64,000 bases of DNA from RGIG3009 sp045595845. Lineage in GTDB: Bacteria; Bacillota; Clostridia; Oscillospirales; Acutalibacteraceae. Shown piece by piece: positions 52,356 to 59,234 of the stretch; position 1 is the first letter of the stretch, and the number at the start of each line of letters is the position of its first letter. The DNA is taken from positions 1 through 64,000 of the forward strand of contig JAZOBF010000028.1 of the NCBI GenBank assembly GCA_045595845.1. Reading direction: 5' to 3'. The position numbers and the translations under genes are program-made. Under the pieces are notes generated by a model. The model ran no database searches, was not told where the DNA came from, and saw only the letters and a program-made list of their open reading frames with translations.

Positions 52356-53213
52356 ATGGCAACAAAGATTGACGGAAAAGCCATTTCTGCCGCCGTGCGA
52401 CAGGATTTGGCGTGTGAGGTTCAAGAGCTTAAAAGAACGGGAACTACGCCCGGGTTGGCGGTCATTATCGTGGGGGACGATCCCGCGTCACGCGTGTATG
52501 TTAACAACAAAAAGAAGGGGTGCGCCGAAATCGGCGTGTATTCCGAAGAAATCGCCTTGCCCGCCGAAACCACGCAAGACGAGTTGCTCGCACACATTGC
52601 GAACCTGAACGCGCGCGAGGACATTGACGGTATTTTGTGTCAACTGCCGTTACCGTCCCATCTGGATGACAAAGCGGTGATTGCGGCAATTGCGCCGCAC
52701 AAGGATGTGGATGCCTTCCATGCGGAAAATGTGGGCCACATTATGATTGGCGAATATTCGTTTTTGCCGTGTACACCTGCCGGTGTGATGGAGCTGTTAC
52801 ACCGCAGTAATATTTCGGTTGAGGGCAAGGAGTGCGTCGTGATCGGCCGCAGCAACATTGTCGGCAAACCGATGGCGATGTTGCTTCTACACGAAAACGC
52901 CACGGTTACCATCTGCCATTCGCGCACACAAGAACTCAAAGAGGTGTGCCGCCGTGCCGATGTGTTGGTGGCAGCGGTAGGCAAAGCGGCGTTTGTGACG
53001 CCCGACATGGTGAAGCCCGGTGCGGTGGTTATCGATGTGGGTATGAACCGAAATGCTGAGGGAAAACTATGCGGCGATGTGGACCCTGCCGTAGAGGCGG
53101 TTGCGGGATATCTTACACCTGTTCCCGGCGGTGTTGGTCCGATGACGATTGCTATGCTGCTCAAAAACACCGTAACCGCTGCTCGGCGGCGCGCGGAACG
53201 CTCAACAAAATAA
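52356..53213 (+). CDS. folD: Bifunctional methylene-THF dehydrogenase / methenyl-THF cyclohydrolase
   Basis: 285 aa, the usual FolD length. Catalytic Lys in YVNNKKKGC, substrate loop QLPLPSHL, NADP site GRSNIVGKPMA and C-terminal PVPGGVGPMT are present. It starts 2 bases after lgt, with GAGGAGG ahead, so the two are cotranscribed. Confidence 0.96.
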   Translation: MATKIDGKAISAAVRQDLACEVQELKRTGTTPGLAVIIVGDDPASRVYVNNKKKGCAEIGVYSEEIALPAETTQDELLAHIANLNAREDIDGILCQLPLPSHLDDKAVIAAIAPHKDVDAFHAENVGHIMIGEYSFLPCTPAGVMELLHRSNISVEGKECVVIGRSNIVGKPMAMLLLHENATVTICHSRTQELKEVCRRADVLVAAVGKAAFVTPDMVKPGAVVIDVGMNRNAEGKLCGDVDPAVEAVAGYLTPVPGGVGPMTIAMLLKNTVTAARRRAERSTK

Positions 53214-53247
53214 TTTTGCAAAAAACGAACAAATTTTCGGTTTTTGC

Positions 53248-53276
53248 TTGACTTTTCCCAAAACGGTTGCTATAAT
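53248..53276 (+). promoter_or_regulatory. Strong promoter before the 53333 gene
   Basis: TTGACT (53248-53253), 17 bases, TATAAT (53271-53276), the best match to consensus in this part of the window. Confidence 0.75.
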
Positions 53277-53332
53277 GACACTAAAGAAAACATTTGTTCG
53301 TTCTTTTTCGAACGGCGAAAAGGGGTTTTAGT

Positions 53333-53671
53333 ATGGTGTTTAGTGTTGTTGCGGCGACTGTGTTCGGCGCTGTGAGTTTGTATATGATGACGGCGGCGAA
53401 GTATACGGTGACGCGCCGTATGGTGTGGATTCCGCTTTCGATGTCTTTGATGGAGCTTGCCATGTGCGGGGTTCTGGTGATGGGAGAGTATCTCGTTCTT
53501 ACCATGATTCTGATGGCGTGTCGCGTAACGGTGCTCGGGTGTTGTGCGTTGTCTATGAAGCGGGATGCCGCTATGGCGCGCAATCATCGCCGTCGCCGTG
53601 AAGTATGGCGTCGGGTTGCGTATGACATGACCCGTGAACTGCAACATCTTCCGAACAAACAGTGCGCGTAA
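53333..53671 (+). CDS. Small basic membrane protein, unrecognised
   Basis: 112 aa with about three hydrophobic helices (residues 2-22, 30-48, 50-68) and a strongly basic C-terminal tail (MARNHRRRREVWRRVAYD) that would lie in the cytoplasm. I do not recognise the family. It is a single-gene unit with a near-consensus promoter and a strong terminator, which suggests a real, well-expressed gene. Start at 53333 with AAAAGGGG ahead. Confidence 0.7.
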   Translation: MVFSVVAATVFGAVSLYMMTAAKYTVTRRMVWIPLSMSLMELAMCGVLVMGEYLVLTMILMACRVTVLGCCALSMKRDAAMARNHRRRREVWRRVAYDMTRELQHLPNKQCA

Positions 53672-53683
53672 TAAAAAATATCG

Positions 53684-53723
53684 GCGGAGGCGCCCGAACA
53701 GGGGCGCCTCCGCTTGCTTTTTT
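53684..53723 (+). terminator. Terminator after the 53333 gene
   Basis: 12-bp stem GCGGAGGCGCCC with complement, then TTGCTTTTTT. Confidence 0.9.
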
Positions 53724-53742
53724 GGGGGGTTACGCTTATAAT
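53714..53742 (+). promoter_or_regulatory. AEC transporter promoter
   Basis: TTGCTT (53714-53719), 17 bases, TATAAT (53737-53742). It overlaps the preceding terminator's T-tract. Confidence 0.6.
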
Positions 53743-53767
53743 GGGGGAAGTTGCGGGGGTAGTGTGT

Positions 53768-54691
53768 ATGTTGGACAACATTTTCATTGTGAGTGAACAG
53801 GTTCTCGTTTTATTTATATTGGTGGCAATTGGGTTTTGTCTCGGCAAAGCCAATGTTCTTACCGAAAAAGGCGGCAAGGTCTGTACCGACCTGGCGTTAT
53901 TTATCGCGACACCGTGCGTCATCGTTAACTCGTTCCAGCGTGAATACAGTACGGATGGTTTGTGGGAGCTGTTATTGGCGCTGGCGGTGGCATTGGGTGT
54001 GCATGTTGCAGCAATTGCTGTTACCCATGTTCTGTATAGAACAGATAACGCGACCTCCCGCGTGTATCGCGCCTCTGCCGTTTTGTCTAACGCCGGGTTT
54101 ATGGGGTTGCCGTTGCAACAGGCGTTATTTGGTTCGCAAGGGATTATGTATGGTGCTACCTATGTTGTGATGATGAACATTGCGCTGTGGAGTTACGGGT
54201 TGTTGGTCATGGGGCGATCAGAGGGACGGGTATCGGTTCGCAAAATGTTGATAAGTCCCGGTACAATCGGTCTTGTTGTCGGGCTTCTGTTGTTTGTTTG
54301 CCGTATTACCTTGCCGGAAGTTGTGGCGGCACCCATGAAACATTTGGGTAACTTAAACACACCGTTGCCAATGTTATTCGTTGGGTATTACTTGTCTACT
54401 GTTAACATAAAAAAGGCGCTTACCGTTCGTGGGTTGTACGGTGCCATGGCGGTGCGCTTGTTACTGGTGCCCATCGTCTGTGCGGCACTCATGTACGCTT
54501 GCGGGGTTCGCGGCGTCATGCTGACTTCCATGACAGTAGCGGTCGCTGCCCCGACCGCCGTTTCGGTGGCGATGCTTGCGGATCGATGTAAACAAGATAC
54601 CGAAACGGCCATTAATCTGGTGGCGTTGTCCACCTTGATATCGGTGGTGACAATGCCGCTTATTGTGTCTGCCGTTCAAACAATTGCATAA
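53768..54691 (+). CDS. AEC family transporter (auxin efflux carrier-like)
   Basis: 307 aa, ten predicted helices in two five-helix halves. Typical pattern: LVAIGFCLGKANVLTEKGGKVCTDLALFIATP and the broken helix NAGFMGLPL in the first half, with APTAVSVAMLADRC in the second. Bacterial members export or import small organic acids; the substrate cannot be told. The -10 box ends at 53742, so in-frame ATGs before that are upstream of the transcript; 53768 is the first usable start. Confidence 0.85.
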   Translation: MLDNIFIVSEQVLVLFILVAIGFCLGKANVLTEKGGKVCTDLALFIATPCVIVNSFQREYSTDGLWELLLALAVALGVHVAAIAVTHVLYRTDNATSRVYRASAVLSNAGFMGLPLQQALFGSQGIMYGATYVVMMNIALWSYGLLVMGRSEGRVSVRKMLISPGTIGLVVGLLLFVCRITLPEVVAAPMKHLGNLNTPLPMLFVGYYLSTVNIKKALTVRGLYGAMAVRLLLVPIVCAALMYACGVRGVMLTSMTVAVAAPTAVSVAMLADRCKQDTETAINLVALSTLISVVTMPLIVSAVQTIA

Positions 54692-54706
54692 CAAATCTTG
54701 TGGTGT

Positions 54707-54743
54707 AAGTGGTAGTTGCCAAGGGGGCAACTACCACTTTTTG
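54707..54743 (+). terminator. Terminator after the AEC gene
   Basis: 14-bp stem AAGTGGTAGTTGCC with complement and a five-T tract. Confidence 0.93.
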
Positions 54744-54780
54744 TATGTAAAAAATAGTTATGGAAATTTGTGTTTTTGGC

Positions 54781-54875
54781 TTGATTTTTTTGGGGAAACG
54801 GGGTATAATATAGTCACTGTGGTGCAAAGTGGTGTAAAGTGGTGATTTTCCACATTTTCCACCGAGTTTTCCACA
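54781..54875 (+). promoter_or_regulatory. mraZ promoter with MraZ-box repeats
   Basis: TTGATT (54781-54786), 17 bases, TATAAT (54804-54809). Immediately after it are three direct repeats of GTGGTG with exact 10-bp spacing (54819, 54829, 54839), each of the last two preceded by AAA. Three TTTTCCAC copies follow (54846, 54855, 54867), two of them ending in A. MraZ family proteins bind such spaced GTG/TGG repeats at their own promoters. Confidence 0.75.
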
Positions 54876-54904
54876 GCCCCGATTCTGAAACAGGAGAATG
54901 CAGG

Positions 54905-55324
54905 ATGTTATACGGAAGATTCCAACATAATATCGACGCAAAAGGCCGCCTTTTTGTGCCTGCCAAGTTGCGGGATAAGCTGGGCAGTCTGTTTATTGCC
55001 GCGGCCGTGATGGATCATTGCGTTTGCCTGTATTCGATGGACGAATGGGAGAAGTTACAAGAGGGGTTGGCGCAAAAGCCCATGACGCAAGCGCGAAAAC
55101 TCCAACGGTATTTATCCGCAAACGCGGTTGATGTGCAGGTCGATGCACAGGGACGAATCTTGCTTCCCCGTCATTTACTCGCGTATGCGGGTTTGGAAAA
55201 AGAGGCGCTGGTCATCGGTGCCGGCAACCGTGCCGAGGTGTGGGCACCGGCGGCGTATGAGGCCAGCATCGACAGCATGACCGCTGAGGAAGTCGAGGCA
55301 GAGTTTGCCGAGTTGGGCTTCTGA
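54905..55324 (+). CDS. mraZ: Transcriptional regulator MraZ
   Basis: 139 aa with the double SpoVT-AbrB-like layout: MLYGRFQHNIDAKGRLFVPAKLR in the first half, and VQVDAQGRILLPRHLLAYAGL in the second. It is the first gene of the dcw cluster and controls its own operon by binding upstream repeats, which are visible here. The start at 54905 has AGGAGAATGCAGG ahead; an upstream extension of 22 codons would cover the repeat region and is not credible. Confidence 0.95.
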   Translation: MLYGRFQHNIDAKGRLFVPAKLRDKLGSLFIAAAVMDHCVCLYSMDEWEKLQEGLAQKPMTQARKLQRYLSANAVDVQVDAQGRILLPRHLLAYAGLEKEALVIGAGNRAEVWAPAAYEASIDSMTAEEVEAEFAELGF

Positions 55325-55325
55325 T

Positions 55326-56273
55326 ATGAGCGGTACACACCAAAACAGTGAGTATCACCTTCCGGTTTTACCGGAAGAAACCATACGGGTTTTACATATC
55401 CGACCGGACGGCATATACGTGGACGGTACGGCGGGCGGCGGCGGGCATTCGTTTTTGATTGCTACGCAACTGCGAGGCGGACGGCTGATTGCGCTCGATC
55501 AAGATCCTGATGCCATCGCACAGGCGTCCAAACGGCTTGCCGGATTACCGGCAACGGTGGTTCGTCGCAATTTCCGTTATATGGACGAAGTGTTACGGGA
55601 ACAGCGAATCGAACAGGTGGATGGCGTACTGATGGATATTGGAGTTTCCTCCCATCAATTGGACGAGCCTGCGCGCGGCTTTTCTTACCATGCGGACGCG
55701 CCGCTGGATATGCGCATGAGCCAAGAGGGGCCAACGGCGGCCGATCTGCTCAGGGAATTTTCGGAGTCGGAGCTTGCCGATATCTTCTTTCGTTTCGGTG
55801 AAGAAAAATTTTCGCGTTCCATTGCCCGTGCCATCGTGACGGCGCGTCAACAGCAACCCATCGAGACTACGATGCAGCTTGCAGAACTTATCAAAGGGGC
55901 CGTGCCTGCGGCGGTTCGGCGAGACGGGCATCCCGCACGCAAGGTGTTTCAGGCGCTGCGGATTGCGGTGAATGCGGAGTTGGATTGCTTATCCGAAGCG
56001 TTGGATATTGCGTTTGACAGTTTGAAAGAAGGGGGCCGTCTCGCGGTCATCACCTTTCACTCTTTGGAAGACAGAATCGTTAAGCAACGGTTCGCGGCAT
56101 TTTGCAAAGGTTGTGAATGCCCGCCCGAGTTTCCGGTATGCGTTTGCGGACGCACCCCTGCCGGACGATTGATAACGAAAAAACCGATTGAAGCTTCTGC
56201 CGCCGAGTTGGCGGAAAATCCGAGAAGCCGCAGCGCAAAACTGCGATGTATTGAAAAAATTCACGAACGATAA
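55326..56273 (+). CDS. rsmH: 16S rRNA (cytosine1402-N4)-methyltransferase
   Basis: 315 aa. HLPVLPEETIRVL at the N-terminus and the SAM site VDGTAGGGGHS are typical, as are MDIGVSSHQLD, FSYHADAPLDMRM and the C-terminal ITFHSLEDRIVKQRF. It follows mraZ by one base. A Cys-containing insertion (CKGCECPPEFPVCVCG) near residue 265 matches the clostridial type. Confidence 0.96.
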   Translation: MSGTHQNSEYHLPVLPEETIRVLHIRPDGIYVDGTAGGGGHSFLIATQLRGGRLIALDQDPDAIAQASKRLAGLPATVVRRNFRYMDEVLREQRIEQVDGVLMDIGVSSHQLDEPARGFSYHADAPLDMRMSQEGPTAADLLREFSESELADIFFRFGEEKFSRSIARAIVTARQQQPIETTMQLAELIKGAVPAAVRRDGHPARKVFQALRIAVNAELDCLSEALDIAFDSLKEGGRLAVITFHSLEDRIVKQRFAAFCKGCECPPEFPVCVCGRTPAGRLITKKPIEASAAELAENPRSRSAKLRCIEKIHER

Positions 56274-56294
56274 CACACGAAAGGAGAGAGTCAA

Positions 56295-56759
56295 ATGGCT
56301 GTTTCGGGATCCGAAGCATACGATTTATCCATGTACGAGCCGAAGGCAAGGATTAGGGCTCTCCCCGGTAAAAAAGCAACCAAGGCACAAAAACGCCGTG
56401 CCCGTTTACAAAAACTGCTCAACACGGTCGTGACGGCGGTGGTGGCGGGCGGTGTGTTGTTGGTCATTGCGTTTATGATTTCCAGTCAGGTCAAGCTGAC
56501 GGAACTTAACAGTGCCATCAGCCGTGCAGAATCGACATACAATGAAGCGGTGGGTGAGACCAAGCGTCTTGAAAGCGAGCTCGCCGCCCAAACCTCTGCG
56601 CAAAGCGTAGAGGAGTATGCGGAAAGCGTGGGACTCCGTCAGGTGGAATCCGGTCAGATCGATTATATTACGGTCACTCCGGTCACGCCGGAATCGACCG
56701 ATAACGACGCAGGATTTTTGGCAACCGTTTGGAACGCCTTGACGGCATGGTTGCGGTAG
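56295..56759 (+). CDS. ftsL: FtsL-like cell division protein
   Basis: 154 aa. A basic cytoplasmic N-terminus (KKATKAQKRRARLQK), one membrane helix (about 43-63), then a short extracytoplasmic coiled coil (LTELNSAISRAESTYNEAVGETKRLESEL) and a tail. This bitopic layout between rsmH and the class B PBP identifies FtsL by position, since the sequence itself is poorly conserved. It would recruit the septal synthase with DivIC. Confidence 0.8.
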   Translation: MAVSGSEAYDLSMYEPKARIRALPGKKATKAQKRRARLQKLLNTVVTAVVAGGVLLVIAFMISSQVKLTELNSAISRAESTYNEAVGETKRLESELAAQTSAQSVEEYAESVGLRQVESGQIDYITVTPVTPESTDNDAGFLATVWNALTAWLR

Positions 56760-56940
56760 ACGAGTTCTATATCGAGGACACTTCGGCATAGTATAGAAGT
56801 GCCTCGGACGGTGAGAGTTGGGATGGTAGCGTCTTGACTCTCTTTTCTTTCCTTTCCCGCAAAGGGTAAGGATAATCGACAATAACAAACCACAAAACGC
56901 CCGAAACGACGGATTGCGTTGTGGTTGCGAGGTGAACAGG
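56760..56940 (+). other. Hairpin-rich spacer before the first class B PBP
   Basis: A 181-base spacer, long for a dcw cluster. A hairpin at 56773-56806 (CGAGG, one bulge, CACTTC paired with GAAGTG, one bulge, CCTCG) is followed by GAGAGT (56813-56818) pairing with ACTCTC (56837-56842) and then TTTTCTTTCC, an attenuator-like arrangement. I see no gene here. Confidence 0.45.
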
Positions 56941-59202
56941 ATGTCAACAAAGCGATCAAATCAAGCACAAACCGCAGGTTTAACCCGCCCGATGCGGACG
57001 CGCACCGTGATTTGCATTACGGCGACATTCTTGTGTCTCATATTGCTTGTGGGGCAGTTGTTCCGCATTCAGGTTTTACAGCAGGACGAATGGCAAAAAC
57101 AAGCGGTGGCGCAACAGTTGGCGGATGTGGAGATATCCGCCAACCGCGGTCAGATTTATGATGCCAATATGTCGGTGCTGGCGTTGACGCGAGAAGTATT
57201 TACCATCGTTATGGCCCCTTGTAACATTCGTCGTGAAGTTACTCGCCAGAAAATTGCGGATGAGCTGTCGGTGATGTTGGAAGTGGATCGCCAAACGCTG
57301 TATCAGCAGACCTTGGACAGCAAGTCGCAATACAAGGTGGTCAAATCAAAAGTTGATAAGTCGGTCGGCGATGCGTTCATTGAATGGGTAAACGAAAACA
57401 GTCTGGGCAGTGTCTTCCGGATCGTGACGGATTACAAGCGGGAATATCCGCTGAAAAACACGCTTTCCTGCGTACTCGGCTTTGTCGGAAGCGACAATGT
57501 GGCGCGCGAAGGGTTGGAGCTGCTATATGATGAGGAGTTGTCGGGCACGCCGGGCCGTATGGTGGCGGCGCAAAACACCTACGGTGATCACTTGCCCACT
57601 TCTTTGCAATACGAATATACCGTAGATGCAACCGACGGCAACAGTCTGGTGCTGACGGTCGATCAATACATTCAGCAGGTGACGGATAAATACCTGCAAG
57701 ACGCCCTGACAGAATTTAAAGCGACCAATCGTGGGTGTGCCATTGTCATGGATGTGGATACGGGTGCTATCCTTGCCATGTCTACAAAAGGTGATTATGA
57801 CCCCAATGATTATTTGACCATTTCCGATCCCACGGTGGCAGAGCAAATCGCATTATTGTCGGGACAGGAGCAATCCGACGCCATTGTTAAGGCGCGTTTG
57901 GAACAGTACCGTAACAAAGCGCTTGACTTTTATGAGCCGGGCTCGGTATTCAAAACTTTTACGGCTGCGATGGGGCTTGAAGAAGGTTTGGTCACGGAAG
58001 AGAGCGCGTTTTATTGCGGCGGCATGTTCCATATTGCGGACCGTGACATGAAATGCTGGATCCATCCGAAAGGGCATGGTCAGCAGAACTTTGTGCAGGC
58101 GATTGCCAACTCCTGTAACCCGTCTTTCATGACGCTGGGCACGCGTATCGGTACCAAACTGTTTTCAAAATATTATGCCGGTTTCGGGTTCACCGCTAAG
58201 ACCAATGTAGATTTGCTCGGTGAACAAGCCGTTACGAGCGGGCTTTACCACTTGCCCGAAAATATTACACAGGTGGACGTAGCGGCTTCCTCCATCGGGC
58301 AGACCTTTAAGGTAACACCTCTGCAGATGGTGACCGCGATGTCGGCCGTTGCCAACGGCGGGTATTTGATGCAACCGTACATCGTGCAAAAGGTGCTCGA
58401 CGGTGACGGAAATGTGATTTCGAACACCGAACCGGTCGTCAAACGGCAGATGATTTCCGAGGACACCTCCGCACGCATTTGTGCAATGTTGGAGAACGCT
58501 GTCAGCGGCGGTTCGATTAAAAATGCGTATATTTCCGGTTACCGCGTAGCAGGTAAGACGGGTACTTCGGAAAAAACCGAAACAAAGTCCGAGGAAGATA
58601 AAGATGCGAATGTGGAAATTATTGCTTCATTCGGCGGGTTTGCGCCCGCGGACGATCCGCAGGTAGCGGTGCTCGTAATGGTTGATGAGCCGCAATATCT
58701 GAAATCGGGCGGCGGCGTTGCCGCACCGTGTGCAAAGAAAATCCTCAAAGATATTTTACCGTACCTCGGCGTAGAACCGAATTATACTGCCGAGGAGATT
58801 GCCAGTCTGGATCGCAGTGTTCCCAATGTGGTGGGTGCGACGATCTCGGCGGCGGCCACCACGTTAAAAGCCTCAACCTTGACCTACCATACGATTGGTA
58901 ACGGCGATACGGTTATCAAGCAGGTGCCCGCAAGCGGTTCCTCTATCCCGAAAGGCGGAGCCGTATGGCTGTATACCGATAACCGCGAAACGCAAATGAC
59001 AACGGTTCCTGATTTCTCCGGTCGTACCGTCGCACAAGTCAATCAGGCGGCCAATACGGCGGGTGTCAATGTGCTGTTGTCGGGCATCAGTGCCGCAACG
59101 GGTAAGCCGACTGCCACACGGCAATCGGCCGCCGCCGGACAAAAGGTGGCAAAGGGAACGGTCATTACGGTGGAATTCACCTATGCGGATACCATTTATT
59201 AA
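56941..59202 (+). CDS. Class B penicillin-binding protein with PASTA domains (first copy)
   Basis: 753 aa peptidoglycan transpeptidase of the FtsI/SpoVD/PBP2X type. N-terminal helix (about 22-42), PBP dimer domain, transpeptidase domain with S335-V-F-K338, S391-C-N393 and K539-T-G541, and two PASTA domains (about 625-680 and 685-753). All catalytic motifs are intact. It may be the septal PBP or its sporulation counterpart; with a second copy next door I cannot tell which is which. Start at 56941 with GAGGTG ahead. Confidence 0.93.
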   Translation: MSTKRSNQAQTAGLTRPMRTRTVICITATFLCLILLVGQLFRIQVLQQDEWQKQAVAQQLADVEISANRGQIYDANMSVLALTREVFTIVMAPCNIRREVTRQKIADELSVMLEVDRQTLYQQTLDSKSQYKVVKSKVDKSVGDAFIEWVNENSLGSVFRIVTDYKREYPLKNTLSCVLGFVGSDNVAREGLELLYDEELSGTPGRMVAAQNTYGDHLPTSLQYEYTVDATDGNSLVLTVDQYIQQVTDKYLQDALTEFKATNRGCAIVMDVDTGAILAMSTKGDYDPNDYLTISDPTVAEQIALLSGQEQSDAIVKARLEQYRNKALDFYEPGSVFKTFTAAMGLEEGLVTEESAFYCGGMFHIADRDMKCWIHPKGHGQQNFVQAIANSCNPSFMTLGTRIGTKLFSKYYAGFGFTAKTNVDLLGEQAVTSGLYHLPENITQVDVAASSIGQTFKVTPLQMVTAMSAVANGGYLMQPYIVQKVLDGDGNVISNTEPVVKRQMISEDTSARICAMLENAVSGGSIKNAYISGYRVAGKTGTSEKTETKSEEDKDANVEIIASFGGFAPADDPQVAVLVMVDEPQYLKSGGGVAAPCAKKILKDILPYLGVEPNYTAEEIASLDRSVPNVVGATISAAATTLKASTLTYHTIGNGDTVIKQVPASGSSIPKGGAVWLYTDNRETQMTTVPDFSGRTVAQVNQAANTAGVNVLLSGISAATGKPTATRQSAAAGQKVAKGTVITVEFTYADTIY

Positions 59203-59234
59203 TTTGTAAATTTTCCATGAGAGGACACCTGTTT

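Noticed and set aside
56813..56850. T-box riboswitch, because of a GGGATGGTAGCG stretch near a T-rich hairpin
   Set aside because: The match to the T-box sequence is imperfect, the available leader is too short for stem I, and the downstream gene is a PBP rather than an amino-acid gene.
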